Both the position numbers and the translations under genes were made by a program. The notes under the pieces are model-generated. The model did no database searches and was not told the origin of the DNA. It saw only the letters and a program-made list of their open reading frames with translations. This document shows, piece by piece, positions 1 through 10,442 of a stretch of 64,000 bases of DNA. The number at the start of each line of letters is the position of its first letter. Positions within the stretch are counted from its first letter, which is position 1. The DNA comes from Sodalis ligni (lineage in GTDB: Bacteria > Pseudomonadota > Gammaproteobacteria > Enterobacterales > Enterobacteriaceae), in assembly GCF_016865525.2 (NCBI RefSeq), contig NZ_CP075169.1, positions 4,960,337-5,024,336 on the forward strand, in the 5' to 3' direction.

Positions 1-1053
1 CAGGACCAGCATCAGCGAAATAATCCAGAAGCGCACGATGACGCGTGGCTCCGGCCAGCCCTTCAATTCATAGTGATGATGGATAGGCGCCATGCGGAAT
101 ATCCGCTGGCCGCGCAGTTTAAATGACCCCACCTGCAGGATCACCGACATGGTCTCCATCACAAATACCCCGCCCATGATCACCAGCAGGAACTCCTGGC
201 GCAGCAGCACCGCGATGGTGCCCAGGGCTCCCCCCAGGGCCAGGGAACCCACATCCCCCATAAAAACCTGCGCCGGGTAGGTATTGAACCATAGGAAGCC
301 CAATCCGGCCCCCACCACGGCGGTGCATACGATGACCAGCTCCCCGGCAAACCGGATATAGGGTATATGCAGGTAGTTGGCGAAATTCATGTTGCCGGTG
401 GCCCAGGCCACCAGGGCCAGCCCGGCGGCGACAAACACCGTGGGCATAATCGCCAGTCCGTCCAGCCCGTCGGTAAGGTTCACCGCGTTGCTGGTGCCGA
501 CGATAACGAAATACGCCAAGACCACATACAGCAGGCCCAGCTGCGGCATGATGTCTTTAAAGAACGGCACCACCAGTTGGGTGGCCGGCGTCCCCTTACC
601 TACCGCGTACATGGTGAACGCCACCGCCAGCGCTATCACCGACTGCCAGAAATATTTCCAGCGGGCGATCAGGCCATTGGTGTCTTTACGCACCACCTTG
701 CGGTAGTCATCGATAAAACCCACCACGCCATTGCCCAAGAGCACAAACAGCACGCACCAGACGTAAGGGTTGGACGGGTAAGCCCACATCAGTACCGATA
801 CGGTGATGGAAAACAGGATCATCAGACCGCCCATGGTGGGGGTCCCGCGTTTACTGAAATGGGACTCAGGTCCGTCGCTGCGCACCACCTGCCCGATTTG
901 CAGTTTCTGCAGCCAGGCGATTAAGTGCGGGCCCATCCATAACGAAATAAACAGTGCGGTCAGCAAGCTGACAATGGAGCGAAACGTCAAATACGAAAAG
1001 ACGTTAAAGCCCGAATAGAATTGGACCAAATGCTCGGCCAGCCAAACTAACAT
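1..1053 (-). CDS. mraY: Phospho-MurNAc-pentapeptide translocase MraY (3' end cut by window edge)
   Basis: MraY is the inner-membrane enzyme that transfers phospho-MurNAc-pentapeptide from UDP to undecaprenyl phosphate, giving lipid I, the first membrane step of peptidoglycan synthesis. The reading frame starts [12 protein letters not shown] at 1053 and stays open to base 1. That gives 351 codons, so only the last nine residues and the stop of a standard 360-residue MraY are missing. Visible family marks are the Asp-Asp pair in [14 protein letters not shown] (metal and substrate site) and the triple-His motif IHHHYE near the C-terminus. The start overlaps the end of murF by 7 nt, so the two are probably translationally coupled within the dcw operon. 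Confidence 0.98.
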   Translation of the reverse strand, partial: MLVWLAEHLVQFYSGFNVFSYLTFRSIVSLLTALFISLWMGPHLIAWLQKLQIGQVVRSDGPESHFSKRGTPTMGGLMILFSITVSVLMWAYPSNPYVWCVLFVLLGNGVVGFIDDYRKVVRKDTNGLIARWKYFWQSVIALAVAFTMYAVGKGTPATQLVVPFFKDIMPQLGLLYVVLAYFVIVGTSNAVNLTDGLDGLAIMPTVFVAAGLALVAWATGNMNFANYLHIPYIRFAGELVIVCTAVVGAGLGFLWFNTYPAQVFMGDVGSLALGGALGTIAVLLRQEFLLVIMGGVFVMETMSVILQVGSFKLRGQRIFRMAPIHHHYELKGWPEPRVIVRFWIISLMLVL

Positions 1054-2405
1054 GACACTTTCTCCTGTAACGCACGCACGACCTGCTCCATTGCGGCGCT
1101 ACGTGAACCTTTTACCAACACGGTAATAACAGCATGCTCGGACAATAACTGCGCCAGACGCGAAGTCAGCGACGCCTGATCCGAAAAATGTTCGCCGCAT
1201 CCGCTGGACTCGCCGATAAGGCCGCTCAGCTTGCCGACGCTTAATACTTTATCGATGCCCGCGCGGCGCACCGCCTCTCCCACCTGCCGATGGCATTGCG
1301 CGGCCTGGTCCCCCAGTTCGGCCATGTCCCCCACCGCCATGACCCGGTAGCCGGGCATCTCTCCCAATACCTGCGCGGCGGCGGTCATGGAGCCGACATT
1401 GGCGTTATAGCTGTCATCCAGCAATAACCGGTTATTGCCCAAAGAAATGGGAAACAGCCGCCCCGGCACGGCGGCGAGCTTGGCCAGTCCGGCGCTTATC
1501 GCCTCGAGGGGAGCGCCCGCCGAAAGCGCCAGGGCGCTCGCCGCCAGGGCATTGGCTACATTATGGCGTCCCGGCAGCGGCAGGGTTACCGGGCATGCCC
1601 CCAGCGGCGTATGCAGCGTAAAAAACACGCTGCCCCCCTGCGCCTTGATGCCCTCGGCATGGAACTCCGCCGTTTTGTCGGTCACTGAAAAACGCCAGAC
1701 GGTCTGGCGCCGCAGCAGGCTTTGCCAGTTAGGCCAGTCGTGGCTGTCGGCGTTGATAATGGCGTATCCCTCGTCCGGCAGGCTGGAGAAAATTTCCCCT
1801 TTGGCCCGGGCCACCCCTTCCAGCGAGCCGAACCCTTCCAGATGGGCGGCGGCGATATTGTTCACCAGCGCGCTGTCGGGGCGGACCAGGGCGGCGGTAT
1901 ACGCTATCTCGCCAATGTGATTGGCGCCCAGTTCAATGACCGCGAACGCATCCTCAGGGGTCAGCCGCAGCAGGGTCAGCGGCACGCCGATATCATTATT
2001 GAAGTTGCCTGCGGTGGCCAGCACCTGTCCGCACTGGCGCAGGATAGCGGCGGTCATCTCTTTTACCGAGGTCTTCCCCGACGAACCGGTGAGGGCCACC
2101 ACTTTAGCCGGCACCTGGCGGCGCACCCAGGCCCCCAGCAATCCCAAGGCGCGGCGGGGATCGCTCACCAGCAGTTGGGGCACATCCACTGGTAAGCGCT
2201 TGCTTACCAGTAATGCCCGAGCTCCCGCGGCGACGGCCTGGGGGACAAAATCATGGGCATCAAAATTTTCACCCTGAAGGGCCACGAACAGGCAAGACTC
2301 TCCCACGGCGCGGGAATCGGTGGTCACCGATTCGACGGTACAATCGGCGCCGATCAATTCCCCGTCCAGCAGTGGCGCCAGGGTGCGCAGAGAGACGTTA
2401 ATCAT
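1047..2405 (-). CDS. murF: UDP-MurNAc-tripeptide:D-Ala-D-Ala ligase MurF
   Basis: MurF is the cytoplasmic Mur ligase that adds D-Ala-D-Ala to UDP-MurNAc-tripeptide using ATP, completing the soluble peptidoglycan precursor that MraY consumes. The product is 452 residues, the E. coli length. It has the Mur-ligase three-domain order: an N-terminal UDP-binding part, a central ATPase with P-loop [11 protein letters not shown] near residue 107, and a C-terminal domain with [12 protein letters not shown]. The ATG at 2405 overlaps the murE stop as ATGA and the 3' end overlaps the mraY start, so it lies in a tightly packed operon read leftward. Confidence 0.98.
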   Translation of the reverse strand: MINVSLRTLAPLLDGELIGADCTVESVTTDSRAVGESCLFVALQGENFDAHDFVPQAVAAGARALLVSKRLPVDVPQLLVSDPRRALGLLGAWVRRQVPAKVVALTGSSGKTSVKEMTAAILRQCGQVLATAGNFNNDIGVPLTLLRLTPEDAFAVIELGANHIGEIAYTAALVRPDSALVNNIAAAHLEGFGSLEGVARAKGEIFSSLPDEGYAIINADSHDWPNWQSLLRRQTVWRFSVTDKTAEFHAEGIKAQGGSVFFTLHTPLGACPVTLPLPGRHNVANALAASALALSAGAPLEAISAGLAKLAAVPGRLFPISLGNNRLLLDDSYNANVGSMTAAAQVLGEMPGYRVMAVGDMAELGDQAAQCHRQVGEAVRRAGIDKVLSVGKLSGLIGESSGCGEHFSDQASLTSRLAQLLSEHAVITVLVKGSRSAAMEQVVRALQEKVSC

Positions 2406-3889
2406 GCCAATACCCCCAGCAAACGCGCCACGGTGGTCCGGTCGGAGTAATCAAGGCGCTGTTGGCCGATGAGCTGATAATCCTCATGGCCTTTACCTGC
2501 CACCAGCACCACGTCCTGCTCCGATGCCTGCATGATGGCGCTGGTAACCGCTTCCGCGCGGCCCGGAATCACCATGGCCCGGCCCGCATCCAGCAACCCG
2601 GCCAGGATATCGTCGATAATGGCCTGGGGCGCTTCTCCGCGGGGATTGTCGTCGGTAATGACCACCCGGTCGGCATACTGCTCGGCAATGCCGCCCATGA
2701 GCGGGCGCTTGCCTTTATCCCTATCGCCGCCGCAGCCGAACACGCACCATAATTTGCCGTGGCAGTGCAGCCGCGCCGCCGTCAGCGCCTTCTCCAGCGC
2801 GTCCGGCGTATGGGCATAATCCACCACCACGGTGGGTTTGCCGCCGCCGTGGAACACCTCCATACGCCCGCAAACCGATTGCAGCTTGCTGCCGGTGCGC
2901 GCCAGCTCCGCCAGGGGATATCCCAGCGCCAGCAAGGTAGCCAGCGCCAGCATCAGGTTGCTGACATTGAATTCACCGATAAGCCGGCTTTTGATCTGCC
3001 CGTCGCCCCAGCTTGAATCGAACCGGATGCTGACGCCGGTATTGTGGTATTCCACATTGTCCACCCGCAGCCAGCGAGCCGGACGCGGGTCCGGCAACTG
3101 CCCGGCGACCGAGACCGCCACCGCGTCCGGCAGCCGGGCCAGCCAGCGCCGGCCCACCTCGTCGTCGGCATTGATGACGCGCTGCGCCACCGGATAATCG
3201 GCAAACAGCCGCCATTTGGCCGCTTCGTAATGTTCCATATCGCCGTGGTAGTCAAGATGGTCGCGGCTGAGGTTGGTAAAGACGACGGCGGCGAAATGCA
3301 GATCGGCCACCCGGTACTGCACCAGGCCGTGGGAGGAGACCTCCATGGCGGCGAAGGTCGCTCCCTGCCGCTGCAGCTGATACAGGGTCTGCTGGATGTC
3401 AATGGCCGAACCGGTGGTGTTTTCCACCGGGACTTCCTGTCCGAACAGGCCGTTGCCCACGGTGCCCATCACGGCGCTCACTTCGCCCAGGAGCTGAGTC
3501 CACTGCGCCAGCAGATGGGTGGTGGTGGTCTTGCCGTTGGTGCCGGTGACCCCCGCCAGCCGCAGCTTAAGGGACGGCTGCTGGTAAAAACGGCCGGCCA
3601 GGGCCGACAGCCGCCGGTTGAGCTGGCTCAGATAGACCACGGGCACGCCGTGCAATACGCGCAGTTCGCCATCCCCGGCCACGCCGTCCGCTTCCGCTAC
3701 CACCGCGGCAACACCTTGCGCAATAGCCTGGGAGATATAGCTGCGTCCGTCCGTTTTATGGCCGGCGACGGCCACGAACAGATCCCCGGAAGCCGCGGTG
3801 CGGCTGTCCAGCGTCATTTCCCGAAGCCCCTGATCCGGCGCCGATGGCGTCCACGGAGCCAGCAGTTCGCGCAAATTACGTTCGGTCAC
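2402..3889 (-). CDS. murE: UDP-MurNAc-L-Ala-D-Glu:meso-DAP ligase MurE
   Basis: MurE adds meso-diaminopimelate to UDP-MurNAc-L-Ala-D-Glu in the cytoplasm. The 495-residue length equals the E. coli protein. The ATP P-loop [11 protein letters not shown] is near residue 116, and the DDNPRGEAP motif near residue 410 is the signature for meso-DAP rather than lysine. The start is a GTG at 3889, as in E. coli. It lies inside the intact-frame 3' end of ftsI with a 14-nt overlap (GTGACCGAACGTAA), which normally couples murE translation to ftsI. The apparent frameshift in ftsI would instead end upstream translation about 90 nt before this start. Confidence 0.97.
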   Translation of the reverse strand: MTERNLRELLAPWTPSAPDQGLREMTLDSRTAASGDLFVAVAGHKTDGRSYISQAIAQGVAAVVAEADGVAGDGELRVLHGVPVVYLSQLNRRLSALAGRFYQQPSLKLRLAGVTGTNGKTTTTHLLAQWTQLLGEVSAVMGTVGNGLFGQEVPVENTTGSAIDIQQTLYQLQRQGATFAAMEVSSHGLVQYRVADLHFAAVVFTNLSRDHLDYHGDMEHYEAAKWRLFADYPVAQRVINADDEVGRRWLARLPDAVAVSVAGQLPDPRPARWLRVDNVEYHNTGVSIRFDSSWGDGQIKSRLIGEFNVSNLMLALATLLALGYPLAELARTGSKLQSVCGRMEVFHGGGKPTVVVDYAHTPDALEKALTAARLHCHGKLWCVFGCGGDRDKGKRPLMGGIAEQYADRVVITDDNPRGEAPQAIIDDILAGLLDAGRAMVIPGRAEAVTSAIMQASEQDVVLVAGKGHEDYQLIGQQRLDYSDRTTVARLLGVLA

Positions 3890-5641
3890 CTGATCCCTCT
3901 TTTTGATTAATTACCATTTCATTTTTATCCCCGGTGGGCAGCGCATCCGGTTCCACATTCATGGTGCGCAGCACGCCGCTCATAATGGCGCCGAATACCG
4001 GTGCGCGAAACCCGCGCCGCCGTAATATTTCCCCGCCTGCGGATCGTTTATCACCACCACCAGCGCGAACCGCGGCTGGCTGGCCGGCGCCACGCCCGCG
4101 GTATAGGCAATATATTTATTGATATACTGGCCGTCCGCGCCAACCTTTTTGGCGGTGCCGGTTTTGATGGCGATGCGATAGCCTTTAATGGCGGCTTTGG
4201 TGCCGCCGCCCCCCGGCAGGGCAACGCTTTCCATCATATGCACCACGGTTCGCACCAGGGGCTCGGGAAAAATTCTTTCCCCCGCCACCGGCGGATCAAC
4301 ACGGGTAATGGACAGCGGGCGCAATATGCCCAGGCTGCCGATCGTTGCATAGACCCGGGCCAGCTGTAACGGCGTCACCATTAGCCCGTAGCCGAAAGAG
4401 AAGGTGGCCCTCTCTATGTCAGACCACCGTTGTTTATGGGGAAATAAGCCACTGCTTTCTCCGACCAACCCCAAATTGGTCGCTTTTCCCAGCCCAAAAC
4501 GCGAATAGGTATCTACCAGCGCCGAGGACGGCATCGCTAACGCCAGTTTGGAAACGCCGACGTTACTCGATTTTTGTAAAACCCCGGTCAGGGTCAGCTC
4601 AGGATAACGGGCCACATCCTTGATTATATGGCCGTTAATGTAATAGGGCACGGTGTTGAGTACGCTGTTTTCCTTGATAACGCCCCGCTGCAGCGCGGTC
4701 ATTACCACCATCGGCTTCACCGTGGATCCCGGCTCGAAAATATCGGTGATGGCGCGGTTGCGCATCACGTCTTTCGCGGTGCCGGTGAGATTATTCGGAT
4801 TGTAGGAGGGGCTGTTGGCCATGGCCAGCACTTCGCCGGTACCGACGTCAACCAGCACGGCGGTGCCGGACTCCGCCTTATTGAACGCCACTGCGTTGTT
4901 CAGTTCGCGATAAACCAATGCCTGCAGCCGTTCATCAATGCTCAGCACCAGGTTATGCGCCGCCTGGCTGTCCACCGTGGAGATATCCTCGATAACCCGG
5001 CCGAAACGGTCCTTGCGCACCGTGCGTTCCCCCGGCTGCCCCGTCAGCCAGCGATCAAAGCTTTTTTCCACGCCTTCGATGCCCTGGCTGTCGATATTGG
5101 TAAAACCGATCAGATGGGAGGTGACCTGCCCGGCGGGGTAGTAGCGGCGCGATTCTTGCCGCAGGTTGACGCCCGGCAGCTTCAGTTTGCGGATATAGTC
5201 GCCGATGGCCGGGTTAACCTGCCGGGCCAGATAAACGAAACGCCCTTTGGGATTGGCGTTGATACGGGACGCCATCTGATCCAGCGGCAGCGACAGCGCG
5301 TCCGACAGCGCTTTCCAGCGGCTATCGGCGGTAATGCCGCCCTGATCGTTAAGCTCCTTCGGATCGACCCAGACGGCATTCACCGGCACGCTCACCGCCA
5401 GCGGGCGACCGGCGCGGTCGCTGATCATGCCCCGGGAGGTGGGCACTTCCTGGACGCGCAACGATCGCATATCCCCTTCACGCACCAGCATGTCGGGATT
5501 AATGACCTGCAGATAACCCACCCGGAAGACCAGCCCCAGCAAGGCGATAACGATACAGCCGCACAACAACGCAAAACGCCAGCTTACAAAGCTGGCTTGA
5601 TCAACATAGCGTTTCAATCTAATCGCCCGTGCGGCTTTCAT
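3876..5641 (-). pseudogene. ftsI: Peptidoglycan D,D-transpeptidase FtsI (PBP3), apparent single-base frameshift near the 3' end
   Basis: FtsI is the septal class B penicillin-binding protein, a bitopic inner-membrane transpeptidase of the divisome. The frame opens at 5641 with a cytoplasmic tail and one membrane segment. The transpeptidase domain contains EPGSTVKPM (catalytic Ser), SSN in QKSSNVGVSK, and KTGTAKKVG. As written it stops at 3980 after 553 residues, ending GGAGFAHRYSAPL. Adding one G near 4000-4006 restores GGAGFAAPVFGAIM and carries the frame to a TAA at 3876-3878. That gives exactly 588 residues, the E. coli length, and restores the conserved overlap with murE. Because ftsI is essential, a base-call error is at least as likely as a true mutation. 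The truncated product would keep all three active-site motifs but lose about 42 C-terminal residues. Confidence 0.93.
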
Positions 5642-5668
5642 TAATTTTTGGCCATCCGTTTGCGTTCG

Positions 5669-5989
5669 TTATTGTTGAACCACGATATTTTCCTGTGCAG
5701 GATCCACATGCTGCATCTTCAGTTTTTCCGTCGCTATACGTTCCACCCGACTGTGGTCCCCCAGGGCGTTTTCTTCCAGGATCAGGTTGCGCCATTCGAT
5801 ATCCAGCGCGTCCCTCTCCAAGACCAGTTGTTCCCTCTGGGCGGTCAGCCGGCGCGTTTCGTGCGTGGTCGTCACCACCAGGACTGCCGATACCAGCACC
5901 GCCACCAGCAATATCACCGGTATCTTGGCATGGCGGAGCAGGTCCGAACCGATGACGCCAATCAGCCCGTGCCGTTCGTTGCCCATCAT
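5669..5989 (-). CDS. ftsL: Cell division protein FtsL
   Basis: FtsL is a small bitopic divisome protein that forms the FtsQLB complex and transmits the activation signal to FtsWI. The 106-residue product has a short cytoplasmic part, one membrane helix around residues 23-42 ([18 protein letters not shown]), and a periplasmic leucine-zipper-like coiled coil running from [13 protein letters not shown] onward. The tail, ending in QENIVVQQ, is nearly identical to E. coli. E. coli FtsL is 121 residues, with a longer N-terminus. Here the ATG at 5989 overlaps the rsmH stop (ATGA), and a second in-frame ATG follows directly. The gene sits 27 nt upstream of ftsI. Confidence 0.95.
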   Translation of the reverse strand: MMGNERHGLIGVIGSDLLRHAKIPVILLVAVLVSAVLVVTTTHETRRLTAQREQLVLERDALDIEWRNLILEENALGDHSRVERIATEKLKMQHVDPAQENIVVQQ

Positions 5990-6927
5990 GCCGGCAGTTT
6001 CTCCGCCAGGCGCAGCACCGAACTGCGCGCGCGCGGGTTGCCCGCCACCTCGTCCTCCGAGGGCTGCATTTTGCCCGCGGCCTTCAACTGCGGTTTGCCC
6101 AGTTCGGCAATCTGCGTTTCCGTCAACGCCATATAGGCGGGCACCTGCGGACCGCGGCTATGATCGCGTATGAAGCGTTTAACCAGCCGGTCTTCCAGTG
6201 AATGGAAACTGATCACCGATAAGCGCCCGCCCGGGGCCAATACGGCGAGGGCGCCATCCAGCGCCCGTTCCAGTTCTTCCAGTTCGCTATTGATATAAAT
6301 GCGAATCGCCTGGAAGCTCCGGGTGGCCGGATGCTTATGTTTTTCGCGAAACGGACTGGCATTGGAGATAAGCTCCGCCAGTTCATGAGTACGGGTCATC
6401 GGCGATTGCTGGTTTTTTTCCACGATGGCCTGGGCGATACGTTTGGCGAACCGCTCTTCGCCGAAGGTTTTCAACACCCAGGCGATGTCTTCGGCGTCCG
6501 CCTTCAGCAGCCATTCGGCGGCGGACAGGCCGCGGGTGGTGTCCATCCGCATATCCAGCGGTCCGTCGCGCATAAATGAGAATCCCCGCATCGGATCGTC
6601 CAGCTGCGGGGAAGAGACGCCCAAATCCAGCAGAATCCCGTCTATGCGTCCGGTCAGTTCCCGCTCGGCCATGTACTCGGCCAGAGCGGAAAACGGGCCG
6701 TGAATCGCGCTGAACCGGGTGTCTTGCAGCGCACGCGCGGCTTCAATGGCCTGCGGGTCGCGATCGATAGCCAGCAGCCGTCCTTCCGCGCCCAGGCGGG
6801 ACAGGATAAGACGTGAATGACCACCGCGCCCGAAGGTGCCGTCGATGTAAATACCATCGGGGCGTATATTCAGGCCGTTAACCGCTTCATCCAGCAAGAC
6901 GGTGGTGTGTTGATAAGTTTCTGCCAT
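5986..6927 (-). CDS. rsmH: 16S rRNA (cytosine(1402)-N(4))-methyltransferase RsmH
   Basis: RsmH (MraW) methylates N4 of C1402 in 16S rRNA at the ribosomal P site, using S-adenosylmethionine. The product is 313 residues, the same as E. coli. It opens with [13 protein letters not shown] and the SAM-binding loop [13 protein letters not shown], and contains [13 protein letters not shown] and the C-terminal [14 protein letters not shown] motif. It follows mraZ by 2 nt and overlaps ftsL by 4 nt, the standard second position of the dcw operon. Confidence 0.98.
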   Translation of the reverse strand: MAETYQHTTVLLDEAVNGLNIRPDGIYIDGTFGRGGHSRLILSRLGAEGRLLAIDRDPQAIEAARALQDTRFSAIHGPFSALAEYMAERELTGRIDGILLDLGVSSPQLDDPMRGFSFMRDGPLDMRMDTTRGLSAAEWLLKADAEDIAWVLKTFGEERFAKRIAQAIVEKNQQSPMTRTHELAELISNASPFREKHKHPATRSFQAIRIYINSELEELERALDGALAVLAPGGRLSVISFHSLEDRLVKRFIRDHSRGPQVPAYMALTETQIAELGKPQLKAAGKMQPSEDEVAGNPRARSSVLRLAEKLPA

Positions 6928-6929
6928 AG

Positions 6930-7388
6930 CTATAGAGACAAGTCTTGTAGTCGCACAGAAAGCGGTTCCTGTGCCGACAGTTCAGCGTCTATATCGTCCT
7001 TGACTTGTTGATACCAGGTCTGTTCATCCCACAACTCAAACTTATTGAATTGTCCGACCAGCATCACTTGTTTGGTAAGTCCGGCATGCAGCCGTAATGT
7101 TTGCGCGATTAACAACCGACCGGCGCCGTCCATCTGACATTCACTGGCATGCCCCAGCAACAAACGCTGAACACGGCGTTCGGCGGGATTCATACTCGAC
7201 AGGCGCGACAGCTTTTGTTCAATGGTTTCCCATTCAGGCAGCGGGTAAAGCAACAGGCATGGTTGGTGAAGGTCAATGGTGCAGACCATCAAGCCCTCCG
7301 TTTCCTCAATCAGCTTATCCCGGTAACGGGTCGGCACGGCGAGCCTGCCTTTGCTGTCGAGATTAACCAACGTTGCCCCACGGAACAT
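6930..7388 (-). CDS. mraZ: Transcriptional regulator MraZ
   Basis: MraZ is a DNA-binding protein with two SpoVT/AbrB-like folds that forms a ring and represses the dcw operon it heads. The 152-residue product matches the family length. It begins [19 protein letters not shown] and has a second repeat with the [13 protein letters not shown] motif. Its operator (three TGGGA/TGGTG repeats at 10-bp spacing) and a sigma-70 promoter lie immediately upstream, so autoregulation is likely. It is the first gene of the leftward dcw operon. Confidence 0.98.
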   Translation of the reverse strand: MFRGATLVNLDSKGRLAVPTRYRDKLIEETEGLMVCTIDLHQPCLLLYPLPEWETIEQKLSRLSSMNPAERRVQRLLLGHASECQMDGAGRLLIAQTLRLHAGLTKQVMLVGQFNKFELWDEQTWYQQVKDDIDAELSAQEPLSVRLQDLSL

Positions 7389-7417
7389 ATGCTGATTTAC
7401 CCCTCTAAAACCCTTTT

Positions 7418-7442
7418 CACCACATTATCCCACTTATTCCCA
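7418..7442 (-). promoter_or_regulatory. MraZ operator: three direct repeats
   Basis: Reading the minus strand, TGGGA, TGGGA and TGGTG occur at exactly 10-bp intervals (7438-7442, 7428-7432, 7418-7422). This is the MraZ box arrangement known upstream of mraZ in E. coli. It lies between the promoter -10 element and the mraZ start, where a bound MraZ ring would block transcription. Confidence 0.88.
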
Positions 7443-7450
7443 CGCAAAAG

Positions 7451-7480
7451 AGTGTACGAATGGTATTAAAACATTGTCAA
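7451..7480 (-). promoter_or_regulatory. Sigma-70 promoter of the mraZ/dcw operon
   Basis: On the minus strand a perfect TTGACA (7475-7480) is followed after 18 bp by TACACT (7451-7456). Position and sequence match the mra promoter expected about 60 nt before mraZ and just upstream of the MraZ boxes. Confidence 0.8.
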
Positions 7481-8248
7481 GCTACTAAAGAGCAAGAAGG
7501 GGATTATTTATGCATGAAATAAGACACTCTGAAGGGAATTAGTTGAAGAAGGGTAAAAAAGTATACAAATAACATCATGATATTCATAAAGAGGGCATTC
7601 TGATAAAAAATACGTAAATTTGTGATATATCCCAAAACCCATCTCCCGATGGGGGGCGGATCGTCCGGCGGGCTGATTATACGCCATCCGCGGCGAGGCG
7701 CTCAATCGGCATCTGACCCAGAAACGCGCCCGATTTGTTTAACATCAGGTTTTTTTTAAAACCGTTACTTTTCGCTAAATGAAATTGTCAGCGAAATATA
7801 ACGATGCCGCCGGTATAAATTAAAACCCGTTTTTGCCGCAAAAATAGGTCTGCGGCTGGCGATTTTCTCTGCATTTTTTAATTTGTTGCCAGACCGTTTA
7901 TTCCATTAAACCGGAATTATCCTAAAAGATCCTTCTTTGAAGAAATACCCCTACCCTCTTTGCGTTTAACCACGAGCTAAAAGTACCGTCGCAAACGCCA
8001 TGTTTATAACTATATGTAAATTATATGTTTTATCATCCAGGCCGAGGTTAATAGTCCGCTTCTCGCCAAAAAAATATTTTTACAGTGCATTGGTCCAATT
8101 TAATATTAAAAATAAAGATAAATCACTAGTTAACTAGACACATCCAGTGATGTAACCTATATCATATTAAATAAGCATCATAATACGCTATGTTGGCTAA
8201 TCGTTAAATCCGAAACATTTAGCCCACTTTTTATTCTGGAGCCCTGCT
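7481..8248. other. AT-rich intergenic region between mraZ and alaE
   Basis: These 768 bases carry no convincing gene. On the minus strand there is a candidate promoter (TTGAGC, 18 bp, TATAAT; 7676-7705). About 25 bp downstream of it lies a 6-bp hairpin, CCCATC-tccc-GATGGG (7638-7653), followed on that strand by TTTT. This could give a very short terminated transcript or a second, attenuated input to mraZ. The part nearest alaE is strongly AT-rich and probably holds its promoter. A 65-codon frame at 7508-7705 has no support. Confidence 0.4.
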
Positions 8249-8692
8249 ATGTTTTCCCGTTCGTCTCGTTTACGCATGGCCGCGGCCGATACGTTTGCTT
8301 TAGTGGTGTATTGTTTTATAGCCGGGATGGCTATCGAGATTTTCATGTCGGGAATGAGCGTGGAGCAGTCCCTTTCCTCGCGGCTGGTTTCGGTACCGGT
8401 GAATATTGCCATTGCGTGGCCGTTCGGCCAGTACCGCGATGCGGCGCTGCGTCTGGCCCGGCGTTACGGTCCCGATTCGTTCTGGACCCGCAATGTCGCC
8501 GACCTGTTGGCCTATGTCAGTTTCCAGTCACCGGTTTACGCCGTTATTCTCTGGTCGGTGGGAGCGGATATGCAGCAAATGATGACCGCCGTGGCGTCCA
8601 ATGCCGTCGGTTCGATGATATTGGGCGTGGCTTATGGCTATTTTCTCGAGTATTGCCGCCGGCTGTTCCACGTGGCGGGTTACGTCAATTAA
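8249..8692 (+). CDS. alaE: L-alanine exporter AlaE
   Basis: AlaE is a small inner-membrane proton-driven exporter that removes excess L-alanine. The 147-residue product has four hydrophobic segments and strong similarity to E. coli AlaE along its length: the start [20 protein letters not shown], then [32 protein letters not shown] and [13 protein letters not shown] ribosome site (CTGGAG) lies 9 nt before the ATG. In E. coli alaE lies elsewhere on the chromosome; here it is inserted between mraZ and cra and is convergent with cra (54 nt between stops). Confidence 0.96.
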   Translation: MFSRSSRLRMAAADTFALVVYCFIAGMAIEIFMSGMSVEQSLSSRLVSVPVNIAIAWPFGQYRDAALRLARRYGPDSFWTRNVADLLAYVSFQSPVYAVILWSVGADMQQMMTAVASNAVGSMILGVAYGYFLEYCRRLFHVAGYVN

Positions 8693-8745
8693 TTCACATG
8701 GCTCCCCCGTTTCGGAGCCATGGTGTCAATACTATTTTCCTTGTC

Positions 8746-9750
8746 TCAGGCGCGGCTAAGGGAACCGCGCCGAAAAAGGCTGCGCCGCAAACGCGTCAAT
8801 CCGGGTTTGGGCCGATGGGGTTCATCCAGGCTTGCCAATACCAGTTCCAGCACCCGTTCCGCCACTTCCCGGTGGCGCTGCGCCACCGCAAGCACCGGGC
8901 ATTCCAGGAAATCCAGCAGTTCGTTATCACCGAAGGTGGCGATGGCCAAATCCGGCGGCAGACGCCCGCTGCGTTTTAGAGTCACGTCCATGACGCCCTG
9001 CAGCAGGGAAAACGAGGTGGTGAAGATAGCCTGCGGCATCGGATGGCTTTCCAGATAATGGCTGAACAGCGCCGCCGAGGACGAACGCTCGTAGCTGTTG
9101 GCATACAGGTAATCGGGCTGCCGGGCATCGTCACCCCATCCCTGCCGGAAACCTTGCTCGCGTAAAAAACTCACCGACAGTTCCGGCAACGCGCCGAGAT
9201 AGAGCACCTGCTTGCCGGGGAACGTGCGCAGTTCCCGGGACAGCATTTCCGCATCCTCCTGATCCGCACCCACCACGCTGATAAAATGCTCGCGATCGAG
9301 GGCGCGATCCAACGCCACGATGGGAAAGGGGTCATCGGCCCAGCGTTGATAAAAGGGGTGTTCCGGCGGCAGGGCGGTGGAGACGATGATAGCATCCACC
9401 TGCCGTTGCAACAGGTGTTCGACGCAGCGCATCTCATTATCCGGCTGATCTTCGGAACAGGCGATCAGCAGTTGATAACCGCGCTGGCGCGCCTGCCGCT
9501 CAAGATAATTGGCGATACGGGTATAACTGGTATTTTCCAGATCCGGGATGACCAGACCTATGGAGCGCGTTCTACCTGCCCTGAGGCCGGCGGCAACCGC
9601 ATTGGGATGGTAGTTATGCTCACGCACCACCGCCATCACCTTTTCCACGGTTTTATCGCTGACGCGGTACTGTTTCGCTTTGCCGTTAATCACATAACTG
9701 GCGGTTGTGCGCGAAACACCAGCCAGGCGCGCGATTTCATCCAGTTTCAC
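8746..9750 (-). CDS. cra: Catabolite repressor/activator Cra (FruR)
   Basis: Cra is a LacI/GalR-family regulator that senses fructose-1-phosphate (and fructose-1,6-bisphosphate) and sets glycolytic against gluconeogenic flow. The 334-residue product equals E. coli Cra in length. The first 95 or so residues, from the helix-turn-helix ([20 protein letters not shown]) through the hinge, are almost identical, so the same operators should be recognised. The remainder is the periplasmic-binding-protein-like sensor and dimerisation domain. It is transcribed alone from its own promoter in the gap before ilvH. Confidence 0.98.
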   Translation of the reverse strand: MKLDEIARLAGVSRTTASYVINGKAKQYRVSDKTVEKVMAVVREHNYHPNAVAAGLRAGRTRSIGLVIPDLENTSYTRIANYLERQARQRGYQLLIACSEDQPDNEMRCVEHLLQRQVDAIIVSTALPPEHPFYQRWADDPFPIVALDRALDREHFISVVGADQEDAEMLSRELRTFPGKQVLYLGALPELSVSFLREQGFRQGWGDDARQPDYLYANSYERSSSAALFSHYLESHPMPQAIFTTSFSLLQGVMDVTLKRSGRLPPDLAIATFGDNELLDFLECPVLAVAQRHREVAERVLELVLASLDEPHRPKPGLTRLRRSLFRRGSLSRA

Positions 9751-9889
9751 AGAGACTCCTTTGCGCTGATGATAAGGTTAAAAATTACCCTAGATATCCA
9801 TAATCCCATCGGGGAATTAAACTATGCTACAACTATCAGCAGAAAACGCTAAGAAGTAAATGTAAGAGATGAGATAGCCGAAGTAAGAT

Positions 9890-9936
9890 AAGCCTCTGAA
9901 TGGAGAGGCTCTGTTACCCGGGCAGGCCGCCCGGGC
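9890..9936 (-). terminator. Hairpins downstream of ilvH (probable terminator)
   Basis: Two stem-loops follow the ilvH stop on the minus strand: CCCGGGC-ggcct-GCCCGGG (9918-9936), then AGCCTCT-ccattc-AGAGGCT (about 9890-9910) followed by a T-containing stretch. The second is the more terminator-like; the T-run is imperfect. Confidence 0.5.
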
Positions 9937-9942
9937 CGGCAA

Positions 9943-10440
9943 TCAGCGCATCACCTTGTCGCCGCGGGAGAGACCGACGATGCCGGAACGGGCTACCTCG
10001 ACAATTTCCCCCACCTCGCGAATAGTGGCCAAAAACGCGTCCAGTTTGTCGCTGGTGCCGGTTAACTGAACGGTATACAGCGAGGGGGTCACATCCACGA
10101 TTTGCCCGCGGAATATATCGGCGCAGCGTTTGACTTCCTCGCGCATCCCGCCGCTTGCCTGCACCTTCACCAGCATGATTTCCCGTTCCACATGGGTTCC
10201 CGCGCCTTGACCCAGTTCGCTGACCCGCAGCACGTCCACCAGTTTGTGCAGCTGTTTTTCGATTTGTTCAAGCACCTTGGCATCGCCCATGGTCTGGATG
10301 GTCATGCGCGACAGGGTGGGATCGTCGGTAGGCGCCACGGTCAGGCTTTCGATATTATAACCGCGCTGGGCAAACAGACCGATAACCCGCGATAAAGCGC
10401 CCGATTCATTTTCCAATAATACCGATAAAATCCGGCGCAT
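9943..10440 (-). CDS. ilvH: Acetolactate synthase III regulatory subunit IlvH
   Basis: IlvH is the small subunit of acetohydroxyacid synthase III. It binds valine through an N-terminal ACT domain and confers feedback inhibition on the catalytic subunit IlvI in branched-chain amino acid synthesis. Starting at [21 protein letters not shown] (10440) the product is 165 residues (163 in E. coli). The ACT core occupies roughly residues 1-80 and a conserved C-terminal domain ends in [11 protein letters not shown]. The frame is open 10 codons further upstream, but the chosen ATG lies 2 nt after the ilvI stop and matches the family N-terminus. Confidence 0.97.
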   Translation of the reverse strand: MRRILSVLLENESGALSRVIGLFAQRGYNIESLTVAPTDDPTLSRMTIQTMGDAKVLEQIEKQLHKLVDVLRVSELGQGAGTHVEREIMLVKVQASGGMREEVKRCADIFRGQIVDVTPSLYTVQLTGTSDKLDAFLATIREVGEIVEVARSGIVGLSRGDKVMR

Positions 10441-10442
10441 AA

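Noticed and set aside
7508..7705. 65-codon minus-strand gene upstream of mraZ
   Set aside because: AT-rich, no ribosome site, overlaps the candidate promoter and hairpin, no recognisable similarity.
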